From contig NC_051118.1 of the NCBI RefSeq assembly GCF_014839805.1, positions 4,456,391 to 4,520,390 on the forward strand: 64,000 nt of DNA, read 5' to 3'. Source of the DNA: Manduca sexta. Its lineage: Eukaryota > Arthropoda > Insecta > Lepidoptera > Sphingidae. This document shows positions 1 through 11,248 of the stretch, one piece after another. A program made the position numbers and the translations under genes. Positions within the stretch are counted from its first letter, which is position 1. Every line of letters starts with the position of its first letter. Under the pieces are notes generated by a model. That model had not been told where the DNA came from. It ran no database searches and was given only the letters and a program-made list of their open reading frames with translations.

Positions 1-271
1 CAATTCCAGAAAAATGAAATCATGCCAAATACATTTTCCCCTATTTTAGTGTTCTCATAAAGTACAGAGTATTATAAGCCGAAACAATATACGACACTTT
101 ATTATATAGTACGGGTAGGCACTGGTCACCCTAAGTGTATCAATAACACACTTTTTCGCACGGATATGTTAATAGCCATGTGATGTTCATACCGTTACAA
201 TTCCACAATCAGATACCTTGGAATATCAGTAGTATCGCAATACAACTATGCCACTGATACAGTAAATTGAG

Positions 272-563
272 TTTGTTTTTATTGCTTTGAATGACGAGAT
301 GAGCTTTCCGTTTGCCTGGTAAGCGATAAGACCGCCCATAAACCGTAGAAAGACCATCCAACACTGTGACTTACAAAGTATTGTTTGGTATCCCACTGCG
401 CTCGCCATCCTAAGGCATGATATGTTAACTTTAAGTCACTGGCTACAATGTCCTTCAAACCGGAACACAACAGTGACTACACACTGCTGCTTGGCGGTAG
501 AAAGAGACATTGCGGTGGTACCTGCCCAGGCGGACTCTCACATATGGGAGACCTACCACCAGT
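272..563 (-). repeat. Poly(A)-ended dispersed repeat D, nearly full copy
   Basis: The T-rich start followed by ATTGCTTTGAATGACGAGA, and the far end near the ACCTACCACC motif, match the copies at 19,271-19,575 and 56,062-56,362. On the minus strand the unit ends in A-rich sequence, as expected of a SINE or a LINE 3' end. The class cannot be settled here. Open frames inside it are chance frames of the repeat. Confidence 0.75.
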
Positions 564-1268
564 GAAGTAGATTTAATTCGTGTTTTAGTACTAACTTGAG
601 TCAAAACTCACGTTGAATCTTTTATAAATACAGGGTGTTCAACAACATTGTTTTTTATTTTTTATAAGTTTTTATCTTAAAATGTTAGTGCTCTATTTAT
701 GCCTGTTTAATTATATTTCTGAAATAAACATCTTTTTTATTTTGCGTGACGCACAAAGGTGACAAGAGCTAATTAATCTATCCATTTACCGTCTAATATA
801 ACAAGACCGCGCCCGTGTGTACACAATTCACACCTAAGCGTGTTTCTTAGAAACTAAAATTGTTTGTCAACTATATGGGCAAAAATTTGCTCGGAGATTG
901 TAACTATGGCCAGCACACCCGTCCATGATCATTTTTAAATTCGGTCATTGGATTTTTGAAATTTACTACGGAGGTAATTTGAGGCTCTAGGTATGATAAA
1001 ACTTGTGAGCACGTAATTTTATTTTAGACTTACCAGGAAAATATAATACCTTGCCGTGTTGCGATAAAATATGGAATTAATATATTGTACTAACAACGTT
1101 AACTTTAAAACGAAAAACAAAATGGCGCCTCGTAGGTAGGTTTCAATTTTTCTGGTCAGGCGAGTATTGAAACTTGTATATCAAGATCCCAAGTCTGCAC
1201 CATTTTACTTATTTTCTGAGAAATTAAATGTTTAGTATAAAGTAGTGTAATGTGTAATTGGTTTGTAT
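564..1268. other. AT-rich sequence, nothing recognised
   Basis: I see no exon-like island, repeat family member or RNA gene in this stretch. Confidence 0.5.
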
Positions 1269-1425
1269 CAGTGGTATGGTGAAAATTTCCGAAAAGGAAC
1301 CCGATACAACATATAGGTACATGCATGAACGCAGTCTAAATCGTTCTGATAATAATTAGATTCTACAGAAATGCTACATAAAGAGAAGCTGGCAGGAATC
1401 GGGTCATATGGACCTTTCGCCACTG
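1269..1425 (+). mobile_element. hAT-type MITE, family 1, copy 1
   Basis: The element is 157 bp and non-coding. It starts CAGTGGTATGG and ends CCTTTCGCCACTG, so the termini are inverted (CAGTGGCGAAAGG in better copies). The flanking octamers GTTTGTAT and GTCTGTTT agree at 6 of 8 positions, as expected of an old 8-bp hAT target duplication. Sister copies are at 30,689, 44,434 and 52,093. Confidence 0.8.
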
Positions 1426-1601
1426 GTCTGTTTCCATACTCGCTTCTGTATTGTAAAATTGCACCCATCTTATTAGGGCCTAAAAATTGTTTTTGACAGT
1501 TATCGTAATAAAAAGCTAACAACATTATACCATTTTATTACGTAAAGGATTATAGATAAGAGTGGGACTTTTGCCGGTCGGCACTTTCTTTGGGACTTCA
1601 C

Positions 1602-1849
1602 CAGTGCCGGATTTATATTTTTTATGAGTGTAGGCCACTTTATTACCGCCACCCCATGTAGATAGGTTTATGTATGTATGTAGGTTTCTAAAATACTGAA
1701 TAATTTTCCATTTGTTTGTATTATGGAAGGCACTAAAGTTAAATAAACGAATGATTCATTAAATCGAGTGAGCGTCCTCTGAAATCTGCCGCCGCTAAGA
1801 GACTGCCGCCCAAAGGCCGCGGCCTGTACGGCCTACAAATCCAGGACTG
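1602..1849 (+). mobile_element. hAT-type MITE, family 2, copy 1
   Basis: The element is 248 bp, with ends CAGTGCCGGATTTATA and, inverted, CAGTCCTGGATTTGTA. It is flanked on both sides by the identical octamer GACTTCAC (1,594-1,601 and 1,850-1,857). Short TIRs starting CAG plus an 8-bp duplication are diagnostic of the hAT superfamily. No transposase is encoded. Copies 2-4 are at 6,545, 44,886 and 47,081. Confidence 0.9.
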
Positions 1850-1857
1850 GACTTCAC

Positions 1858-2574
1858 TCTGCTTATCAGGTGCAATGAAGCCACTTTTCCGAGTACCGAT
1901 GAAAAAAAATTTGTAAGCACACATATATGTGACGAGTAGCATTTATCCAGACGTTGTGAAATATGCCCTTAGTGTTGGAACAAACATTTGAAAATCATTT
2001 CTTGTCCATAAAACGGAAAATGAATAACGGCCAATTTCGTCACTGACGATCATCTGTCAAAGTTACTGTACTTTTGTTAAAATTGCGACGTTTATGTTGT
2101 ACTGAGATGTTGTAGCAACTTTTAGGCTAGTTAACAAGGGTGGAGTGGACACTAATTTTAGCTAACTACGACTCTACCAGTTCCAAGTTCTCTACCATTA
2201 GTAGATTCAATTCAGCACTACTAAATCTGTTTAGATTTATTTATTTATTACATGGGTGGAGTAAACACTAAAGTTAACTAATTACGTCTCTACCAGTATT
2301 AGTATTAAAATATGTATTTACATTTTTAGAATTAATAGCATAGTTTCTACTCTACTACTACGCCGATTACTTTACCCGTGTGAGCAGGCTTATGGCTTTA
2401 ATATTAGGCATTACAGTTCTTGAAGAAATTAACATGTTGTCGATTGCTGACTAATAGTTTATCTTCGAAATTGATAGTGTGCGATAGATGCAAAAGTATT
2501 TAGATTAATATTATATGGCAGGTATTCGTATTTTTATTGCCTAATATCATCAAGATATATTGGCGATATATTTG
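1858..2574. other. AT-rich sequence, nothing recognised
   Basis: No gene or known repeat is visible. The phrase GGGTGGAGTGGACACTAA near 2,140 recurs imperfectly near 2,253, a short local duplication. Confidence 0.4.
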
Positions 2575-2893
2575 GCGTTCCGAACATTCACTGTGTTCAA
2601 CTGAATTGAACTGCAATCCATTCAAACTGACTTTAGTATGGTCAATATTGACATGTGGTTGTGTACGGAATGGCGCTCATGATATAAGAACTTGAGCCTA
2701 AGTGTAAACCTGGCTTTGAATAAAAATATTAGTCAAATAAGTAAAATTATTTGTTGTTCAAGTGAATAAATAGGTTATAATAGTTTTGGTTGCCATTTTA
2801 GTTTAGTTTTTGAACAAATAGGTTATACGGACAACGTAGTGATTATATTCTCTTTGTTACGGACGTTCGTGTCTATAGAATACACGTCAATGC
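2575..2893 (+). repeat. Dispersed repeat F, copy 1 (unclassified)
   Basis: About 320 bp is matched in reverse orientation by 54,243-54,562. Shared blocks include the CGTTCCGA start, GGATTGCAGT-type sequence, TTATTTGTTGTT and the far end GTGTCTATAGAA. No TIRs, tRNA-like head or coding frame are evident. It may be part of a longer non-autonomous element. Confidence 0.7.
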
Positions 2894-3195
2894 TAATATG
2901 CTGGTATTTTTATTACAATTTCAATGTATTGGAAATTTTTGGATAATTTTGCGTCATATTATTGATTGTCTACTTAGAACCAGTCAAAAATTGGTCAATC
3001 ATAAACTGATAAAATATCTTTTAGTCTTTTCACGGAAATAAAATCAACAATAAAGTGATAAAGTGATTTATTTGTATTGAATATCTCCCGATATACTGAA
3101 GCGGTTTATAAAACTATTATAGTTAAAGAAAGCTACACAAATATAACTTATAATACGATACAGTCGTTAAACACCAAAGTAAATTTATAACTATA

Positions 3196-3470
3196 GGTAC
3201 TATTTTATAAAGCTGAAGAGTTTGTTTGCTAAGGAACTATCAGTTCGAACTTAAAAAAAATATATTTTAGTGTTGGATAGCCCATTTATCGAGGATATAG
3301 GCAACATCACGCTATGACCAATAGGAGCGGAGAATCAGTAAAAAATGTTACAAAAATGGAGGATAATTTATTTCTTTTAAGAGCTTCCGTTGCTCGCACT
3401 GCGTAAACGAGTAGTTACGCAATAATCATGTACGACTGAATTGTTCCTCTTAAAATATTTACAAAATCTA
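3196..3470 (+). mobile_element. Helitron-like element, 5' part
   Basis: It begins near TATAAAGCTGAAGAGTTTG, the 5' motif shared by lepidopteran Helitron-like repeats. It carries the internal phrases GTGTTGGATAGCCCAT and ACGCTATGACCAATAGG found also at 7,066-7,522. The 3' CTAG end is missing. Confidence 0.6.
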
Positions 3471-3570
3471 TCTACATACATGAAACCAGTACCTATATGT
3501 GACATTGTGCACAACCCACTACCGATAATAAAAGTCCCCAGGAGCCGAATCATTTGACAAGCAAAAAAAA

Positions 3571-3590
3571 CCTAACCTGACCTAACCTAA
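3571..3590 (-). repeat. Short interstitial telomere-type repeat
   Basis: Four units of CCTAA type (one carrying a G) are present, complementary to the insect telomere repeat TTAGG. The tract is only about 20 bp, so it may be chance or a repair scar. Confidence 0.4.
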
Positions 3591-3599
3591 AGCTGAAGG

Positions 3600-4326
3600 G
3601 TTTGCTGTAACTTTTGTATTTGATCGGCTTATAAATTGATGTGACGAGTAGCATTTATTCAGAAGTTGTAAAACAGCGCCTATTTGTAAACAATAGGGTA
3701 CCGGACCCATTAATGTTCTTTACTATTATTAAATATGTATGTTATATAAATTATAACGCAGAAGGAATTACTAAAGTCCGGTACAAAATCGACAAGTTAT
3801 AAGTCTTTGAATTTTGGTGGAAGGTTAAGTAACAAGACACATGAAAAGGCGCAATAACAATATGTGACGTCATCGGGAATTGCGACGCGTGTGAAAGAAA
3901 GAGATGAAGCGATATCTCCACAACGCGCCAACTTCTACACATTGCAATATTTGAAATATGAATTACTGGCTTATTTAACCAATTTTTATGCAGTTTTCTT
4001 TTCTTTTTTATTAACTAATACATATAGAATAATGTACAAAATCAAACATGGGACGGTCCCCTATTGCTTCAGTATCAGTTAAGTATTACTGAGACAATTT
4101 TAAATACGCGCCAGTAACCGCAAGTCAGAATTGTGGTGAGAAACTGGACACTTCCTGTCTCTTAATGTACACATAATCTCATTTTACCTATACTCAGTGC
4201 AATTTTGTTACGCTCTACACAGTCGTCAACTAGTTTCCAAGAAACAGTATAGTGACATAGTAACGAAATTTACTGTAGCTCTAACAACTTCGCCAGTTAC
4301 AACTTATTTGTATATTATACATATTG
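3600..4326. other. AT-rich sequence, no gene recognised
   Basis: Two short open frames occur here (3,864-4,082 and 4,197-4,382). They have AT-driven composition and no splice or domain support, so I do not call them genes. Confidence 0.4.
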
Positions 4327-4551
4327 CAAAACAAAGTCCCCTTTTCTGTTTGTATGTTATCGATTTTATTAAAATCTACTGAACGGCTTTTTATGAAATT
4401 TGACATGGAGATTGTTTAAGACCCTGGGAAGGTTATAAGTTTATAAGTATGAGTATAGACTATAGGTTACTTTCTATTCCGGGAAAATATATACCCGGAC
4501 TTTTATCCCGGCATCCTCCTTCAAGCGGGCGAAACCGCGAGCAAAAGCTAG
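4327..4551 (+). mobile_element. Helitron-like element, 3' part
   Basis: It contains the conserved 3' half (ATGAAATTTGACATGGAGAT, GACCCTGGGAAGG, CCGGGAAAATATA) and ends GCGAGCAAAAGCTAG. A short GC stem followed by CTAG is the Helitron 3' signature. The base after CTAG is C rather than the usual T. Confidence 0.7.
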
Positions 4552-4639
4552 CAATATCATATTATTATAATTAATAGGTATTTGGTAAGTATGATAAAAA
4601 TAATTTGCTCTACATACTGCAATGACTCGATATTTCCGC

Positions 4640-4868
4640 TATAGTAAACTACAACAATCGTAATTATCACAGCGGGATATACAAAAATCTGTCATATCAC
4701 CAAAGAATTGAAACAATAAGCTACTTGAAAATAAACAATGCAAGTTTATTATTAGATAACTACGTGTAGGTTGAGAATAAGGCTGTAAGTAGACTGCCGC
4801 GTCGTCAACACGGGAAACGGGTACGTCACCGGACACGATGTGGGAGCGTCTACGTCGCGACAGCCCTG
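4640..4868 (-). other. GC-rich island, possible minus-strand terminal exon
   Basis: On the minus strand an acceptor-like CTGTCTACAG is followed by CpG-rich sequence open in two frames. One frame runs about 75 codons with an arginine cluster (LSRRRRSHIV) near its start. An AATAAA lies inside the second half. The island stands out from its AT-rich surroundings. It could be an exon, a promoter-like CpG patch or chance. It would be phase-compatible with a 31-base candidate at 8,761-8,797, but both are speculative. Confidence 0.2.
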
Positions 4869-5269
4869 TAGACAGGCGCGACTTTAGAACATCGTTATCT
4901 ATAAGTTATAACGTTATTTATAACTATTCTGGCTAACTATTATTTTATAATTATTCTTATATCCGTCTTTTTGCAATTACCGAAATTCTAATTAAAGGAC
5001 ACCTTTTTTACCTGCATGGCTGTCAAGTTGTCACTCGATTAGAAGCCCCGTAATTGCAACAAATGGATATGACTCTATAAAGGTATCATTAATATCTAGG
5101 GGAAGCATACACAGCACGGCTGAAGCTCCGCGTCTTCGCGACTTTGCGTCCTGCGTCACCAACGCATGTGTTTGAGCGCTGCTTCATGCAAACATTTACT
5201 TTTCATTGGATTATCTGTAAAGATAATAACGTTTATGAAATTCCGACCGTAAAGATAAAACCCATTGCA

Positions 5270-5468
5270 TTAACGGTAAAGGACAACGTGGGGAAACTTG
5301 CATACCTGAGAAGTCTCTATAAGAATTTTGAGGGTATGTGAAGTCTTCCAATCCGCACTAGGCCAGCGTGGTGAACTAAGGCCTAATCCCTCTCAGTAGT
5401 AGAGGCGGCCCGTGTCTAGCAAGGACAGTATACAATACAGAGCTGATATTATTGTATATACATTTGGT
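5270..5468 (+). mobile_element. tRNA-derived SINE family A, 5'-truncated
   Basis: It carries the SINE body and tail: GAAGTCTTCCAATCCGCACT, GCCAGCGTGGTGAACTAAGG and AGAGCTGATATTATTGTA. The tRNA-like head is absent or too diverged. Full copies are at 19,928, 53,707 and 63,257. Confidence 0.8.
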
Positions 5469-6544
5469 AACCCGACAAGGGTCAGCAATACAAACACACA
5501 CTTTGAAGTGAGCACTTTAGACGCTCGCAACCCTTGAATAATTAAGTGACCATGCTAAGGGCAACCCACTCTAACGGGTTGCGAACATCACAGGATGGCC
5601 ACTGGGAGAGGATGACACATCAAAGATAATGGACCGATATAGTAAAGGAAATCTTGTCGGTCGACCTTCACCCATCTGATAACTCGATGAGACATATTGT
5701 TTATCAAATATAATTTATTCACAAACAAGTCTATGATAACTTTCTTATCGTAAAGTGTTCATAACTATTTATTAATATTATACAATTTTTCTTCACCACC
5801 TTCACTCATGATAACTAAATTAATTTCATCTCAATTGATAGTTTTTAAAACACAGAATATGCCTAGGTAGGCTTGCCTACTTATTTCTGTGCATAGCCAT
5901 CTGGCAAACAGGTGTTAACAGGTAAGTAAATATGGGTAATTACACCGATCTGTTAATCAATCGAAAGTGATATCATAAGTAAGATATTTTAATTACAAAA
6001 TCGTACATAAAATATTACTGCCAAGCTATAAAATTTTAGAATTGGAGCTGAATTGAGATGGGTGAAGGTCGACGTTCTACGGCTCTTAGACTAATATATA
6101 TTAAGGTCTTTTGTCAACATGTTTGATCCGTATTTACACTGATACACCAAGAAGTCAATATATTCACTTTGGAGTAAAAAACTGGTTTGTACCAATAAAA
6201 TAAGAATGTTATTTAAGTCGAGAATTTTAAGTTTTAATATGGGTCATATCAAAAACTCGTTGTACTGGTGGTCTGATAATAATAGTGGTTATCAACTGAC
6301 TTCAAGAAAACAAGGTTCTGAATTAGACGTGTGTTTTATCATTTTTTTAATGGATATACTTCTAGATTGATCCAATATATTTTTTTTAAAACTGATTGGT
6401 AGGTTAGTAACCAGTATATATTCAATTAACACAGGTGGGGCCAGGAACTAAATCAAAGTAACTATAACTATATTGGCGTAGCGTTGGAGAAGTAGTTGTC
6501 GGAAAGAACACAAAACAGGCCGAATTACACGAAAGACCGTCACC
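5469..6544. other. AT-rich sequence with scattered repeat scraps
   Basis: No gene is recognised. The phrase GGTCGACCTTCACCCATCT at 5,659 recurs inverted near 6,058 (GATGGGTGAAGGTCGAC). The two sites could be the ends of a ~400-bp inverted-repeat element, but I cannot define duplicated flanks. Confidence 0.4.
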
Positions 6545-6795
6545 CAGTACCAGGTTTATATATTTATGAGTGTAGGCCACTTTATTTCCGCCGCCCCATG
6601 TAGATAGGTTTATGTATGTATGTAGGTTTCTTATATAATTAATAATTTTCCATTTGTTTGTATTATGGAAAGCAATAAAGTTAATTAAACGAATGATGAA
6701 TTAAATTGAGTGAGCGTCCTCTGAAATCTGGTGCCCCTAGGAGTACGCCGCCCATAGGCAGCTGCCTATACAGCCAATTTACAAATCCAGGACTG
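6545..6795 (+). mobile_element. hAT-type MITE, family 2, copy 2
   Basis: The element is 251 bp. It starts CAGTACCAGGTTTATA and ends AAATCCAGGACTG, with the same interior as the copy at 1,602. The flanking octamers do not match cleanly, so this copy is older or its right flank has changed. Confidence 0.8.
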
Positions 6796-7065
6796 TCTCC
6801 ATCACGCGATGCCTTTCCTAGATTGGGCATTGCCCACTCTTGCCCCAAGGGGCATGCTAGTTATTAAGTAAGTGTAAGTAAGTGATAACAACCTATCATA
6901 ATAAGTTAAAATATTTAAAGCAAGTTCAATTACTTTTTGTATTTAGATTATATTGCCTAATTACATTTTTATACACGTGATAATATAATAATTAATCGGT
7001 ATTCACCCAATTGATCTATATATAGGTATAATGGTAATATTTATTTGTGTATTGCTACATCTACA

Positions 7066-7522
7066 CTATTATAAAAAGCTAGAGTTTCTTTGAACACGCT
7101 AATCTTAAGAACTAACGGTTCGAATTGACAAATGAGTGTTGGATAGCCCATATATCGAAGAAGGCTATAGGCTATATAATATCACGCTATGACCAATAGG
7201 GGCGGAGAATCGATGAGAAATGTTGCCTAAACGGGGAAATCTTATTACTATCTATTGCGAGCTTACATAGCGTGCGCTGCGTAAACTGTTAAAAGTTACG
7301 CAACAAACATGAATGACGGAATTGATACACTGAAAGATGTCTAAAAATATATAATAAAAGTCTCCCATCTATCTATCTGTCTGAATACTAATAACTCAAT
7401 AACTAACCATCGGATTTTGATGAAGTTCGGTATGGGGATAGTATGAGACCCTGAGAAGGACATCGGCTCTCTCTATCCCGGGAAAACTCTTATACGCAGG
7501 CGAAGCCGCAAGTAAAAGCTAG
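7066..7522 (+). mobile_element. Helitron-like element, nearly full length
   Basis: It runs from TATAAAAAGCTAGAGTTTC through GTGTTGGATAGCCCATATAT and GATTTTGATGAAGTTCGGTA to GCGAAGCCGCAAGTAAAAGCTAG, followed by T as expected for Helitron AT-site insertion. The exact 5' TC is degraded. There is no Rep/helicase coding, so it is non-autonomous. Confidence 0.75.
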
Positions 7523-7794
7523 TGTTTATATAAGCTCGAAGAGTTAAAACCAAACTTGATCCGTTTTATTTTTTTATAATATTTGGCTAAAGGCGCTTAA
7601 ACCTTAAATCCTTTATAATTAAAAAATGATATCAGCAAAAAGAACTTTTATCTTATCCTATAACGATATGCTTATCAGACCTCGCGACTATACGCGCGTA
7701 AACGCACGTTGCGGCGTCGTAAAGTTTGCGTCCGTAATCGGACGATACCAGATGACTCATTTTGATACGAAATACCAAGTACCACAACCTTAAG

Positions 7795-8063
7795 ATTGAA
7801 ATATCTAAACGCACATCACGCATTAATCCCCGAAGGGCTATGCAGAGGCGCAACCAGGTCACCCACATTACGCAAAGTGTGTTCCGTCCCATGATGTGAT
7901 AGGCGAGTCTATCGCCATATCGGATACAAATTCCAGACTCCGGGCTAATATTGAGCAGTAAAACCTAAATATCACTGCGCGAACCGGCATTCGAACCTAG
8001 GTCCTCAGAGCGCTGCGGTACCGCACATGTTCTACAACTATGCCACCAAGGCTGTCCGTGTTA
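7795..8063 (-). mobile_element. tRNA-derived SINE family B
   Basis: Read on the minus strand it starts with a tRNA-like head (CAGCCTTGGTGGCATAGTTG) and has a B-box-like GGTTCGAATGCC. The body follows (GGAGTCTGGAATTTGTA, GGACGGAACACACTTTGCG). The 79-residue minus-strand frame over it is a by-product of the repeat. Other copies are at 25,245, 32,200, 33,350 and 55,385. Confidence 0.85.
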
Positions 8064-9273
8064 AAGTACCCAACTATTTTTAATTAAACCTTATCATTTT
8101 AGGAATGATTTTGACCGGTTCGGAGAAAACGCACATTGCCTGACTGCCTGCAACTGCAAACCCGTGCACTTATATTGCATGAATCTTTTCCATTCGCTCT
8201 TTTCTCAAACAGTATTCAGAATAAACGTGGCAGGTAAACTGTCATCGCAATTACGACATTCCAGACTTTTCAAATTATTATGTTAAAAACTACAAAACGG
8301 CAGATTCATATTCGTTTAAAAGGAAACGAGATGCTCATTATTTCTTTGAAACACCTCAAAGATTTTTTTGCCTTTTAAAACCCAACAAAACTGTTTTTTA
8401 ATTTAATTGAAGAACACAGCATTTAAAGGAAAATTATGTAATATAGTTTCAAGTAATATAATCATAAGGTTCAATACATGGAACTGATCTAGAACCGATA
8501 TCGATGGCGATTAACAGGGGCGAATTTAGCCGGTGCGTGGTTGCACCCGGGAGCAAAAAAAGGTCCTGATCAAAGGCATCGTACGAGGCCCGTCTTGGAA
8601 GAGCGAGGCCCCGGGCCAGAAAGAAACGGTGATGACATTGGAAGGCAGACCGCGGGCTCATCTAGCTCGGTAGCGGGGTGTCATTTCTTGCCTCTTTACT
8701 GCGGAATAATAAGATAGTCGCTCTTAATCCTTGGTGCCGTCACTTTGTGGTTTACAACTCACGTAAACGCGTGGCGCCCGGCGCTCCCGCGCTTTTGAAT
8801 TCACCGACGATGTTATGTATTTAGCAACAAAAATACATATTACGATCTGTACTCCAGAAATTGCTTGTTATCAGCGTACCTTATACCATAGATAACTTCT
8901 GTCGTACCACAGATAGATCATCATAAAAACAAAAATATAGGATTCGTTTTTAAATTTTATTTTGAGGTTATATGTTTGATATTCTCTTAGAAATTCGTCA
9001 CATGAATTGCCTTGCCGGTATCCTGCATTTTTCGCGCTTTACAGTTATGATATAAACATAGTTCTAATATAACCTGACATCCGATGACACAATTTTAAAA
9101 TGATGAATTATTAAACGCGGCCTTTTTTTGTAGGTAAACAAATTTTTATATACCTAAGTGAGGTATTTAATGAAGAAAAAAAAACATATTCTCATTGTTA
9201 TAAGCAATGAACTGTATAATATTCTGTACAAGTACTTTCTCTGCCTTAGATTTTATCCAGTTCTCTATCTTGA
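8064..9273. other. No gene recognised; a few TE scraps
   Basis: Around 8,514-8,690 is a GC-rich patch starting CAGGGGCGAATTTAGC with GAGGCCCCGGGCC inside. It resembles one end of a hAT-type element without a matching partner. At 8,761-8,797 a short GC block has an AG before it and GTGAGT after it on the minus strand, too short to call. The rest is AT-rich. Confidence 0.4.
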
Positions 9274-9773
9274 NNNNNNNNNNNNNNNNNNNNNNNNNNN
9301 NNNNNNNNNNNNNNNNNNNNNNNNNNNNNNNNNNNNNNNNNNNNNNNNNNNNNNNNNNNNNNNNNNNNNNNNNNNNNNNNNNNNNNNNNNNNNNNNNNNN
9401 NNNNNNNNNNNNNNNNNNNNNNNNNNNNNNNNNNNNNNNNNNNNNNNNNNNNNNNNNNNNNNNNNNNNNNNNNNNNNNNNNNNNNNNNNNNNNNNNNNNN
9501 NNNNNNNNNNNNNNNNNNNNNNNNNNNNNNNNNNNNNNNNNNNNNNNNNNNNNNNNNNNNNNNNNNNNNNNNNNNNNNNNNNNNNNNNNNNNNNNNNNNN
9601 NNNNNNNNNNNNNNNNNNNNNNNNNNNNNNNNNNNNNNNNNNNNNNNNNNNNNNNNNNNNNNNNNNNNNNNNNNNNNNNNNNNNNNNNNNNNNNNNNNNN
9701 NNNNNNNNNNNNNNNNNNNNNNNNNNNNNNNNNNNNNNNNNNNNNNNNNNNNNNNNNNNNNNNNNNNNNNNNN
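9274..9773. other. Assembly gap (500 N)
   Basis: Exactly 500 consecutive N, most likely a placeholder of arbitrary length. Any open frame crossing it is meaningless. Confidence 0.99.
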
Positions 9774-10199
9774 CCAATAACAACTAGCCAAGGACTTAAG
9801 TATATCTTTTACTCAATCATCATTTATGAGATTATTTTGATAATTATCGTGGTGTTTATCCTTCATTAGTGTATTATCGTAAGCAGATATTTTTGATAAA
9901 CTTCGACAGATTTATATATAGGTTTTAACAAGATATTGCAAGTATAATGTGTCGCTCAACACATTCATTGGCAGGGTCGGTAGAGTCCCATTTCACTGTT
10001 GCGTCACGTCAGTTTATAACAAATAAACATTTCGCTTAAGCGAGATTTAGACCATCAAGAAAACTTGTAGAATTTGACTCCCTCAAGTGATTTATAAAAA
10101 AAAATCTTTGTAAACAATCAAGGCAAGCTTGATTTCTAATTTTGAAGTTTGGGGGACTACCAGCGAGTTGCTTGAATTCAAATAATTGTGCCACTTATA
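9774..10199. other. AT-rich sequence, nothing recognised
   Basis: No exon-like or repeat signal was found here. Confidence 0.4.
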
Positions 10200-10345
10200 C
10201 CCATGTTACTATCTAATGAAAATTACGAAAGATACTCTGGAGTTGCTCTTTTCATAATCAATTTAAAGTATAACCTACAAGTACACGATACAAAGAAAAA
10301 ATAAAATTGTTTTTTATCGTTGTTTAGATCAGTTCATTTATATGC
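10200..10345 (-). mobile_element. LINE 3'-end type repeat G, fragment
   Basis: It shares GTTGCTCTTTTCATAATCA, ACACGATACAAAGAAAA and the GTTTAGATCAGTTCATTTAT end with the copy at 16,385-16,640. In that copy a minus-strand open frame resembles the C-terminal end of a Jockey-type reverse transcriptase. The class is an inference. Confidence 0.5.
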
Positions 10346-11049
10346 TCGCAAAAGAGGTAAAAGATTAATTTTAAATTTCCATGCGAGCGCACAACCCTCT
10401 CTGGAATCAGGAAATATAATTTTTATATATCCTGTACTTAGTAATAGTAAGTGAAATGGGCAGAACAGTCCAGACAAACAGCACCCATTCACTAGTATGA
10501 CGCATGTGCCAGTCTTCAGCCTCAACCATATTGTAGGGAAATGGCCGACCCGTCACACGACGCTACAGGTACAGATAAAGTCCAATTTAGGGAGGTAAAG
10601 GGAAGAGAAGGAATTTCTTATCCTAAAGTGGGAAGAAATGTTATGTTTTAAGATTTAGATTATACTTCAGATATCTCAAGTAAACGAGCAAAATTAAATG
10701 CCCTCTCGACCATGACCGATATAACACATTCATACGGAAACATTTGTTATCCATAAGGAATCGTTTGCAAATGTCATTAAAATAAAATAGATCTACGCGT
10801 CACTGTGTCTGGAGTCTTAGTCACTTACCATTATTGAGGGTGACGACAAATGAAGGTGTTTTGATATACCACCTATTATATACTAGCTTTAGTGCACGGC
10901 TTGGCCCGCTTGAAAGTTTTCACGCGGTTTGAATAATTACCACGCGTCGAAAGGTCAAAAAGGCGATTAGCATCTCTGTCCTACACACGTGTTGTAAATT
11001 TTATAGTCATGGTAAAGTCACCTCACTGCACTTTGGTAACAAGGGAGAG

Positions 11050-11248
11050 GGATCTAATACAATATCCACTGACGAGAGATGATTACCTCTCGACAGTCGA
11101 CACAATTATGCCGGCCTATTGGAACCGGATACACACAGGTTGATCCCGGAACCCGACACACTGACATGGGTCACTACTGACTATGGTGGGTTTTAACCTT
11201 GTGTACGGTGGTCTCTACCCGTGGATATAAAATATATTCTACCACCTG
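11050..11248 (+). repeat. Dispersed repeat E, copy 1
   Basis: It contains GACGAGAGATGATTACCTCT, TCGACACAATTATGCCGGCC, ACACAGGTTGATCCCGGAAC and GTACGGTGGTC, ending GATATAAAATATATTCTACC. The same string of motifs recurs at 23,370 and 32,498. The transposon class is not evident. Confidence 0.75.

Noticed and set aside
7653..7892. 79-codon minus-strand frame
   Set aside because: Much of it lies over SINE family B, and the rest has no support.
9158..9869. Long open frames across 9,158-9,869
   Set aside because: They consist almost wholly of N translated as X. This is an assembly gap, not coding sequence.
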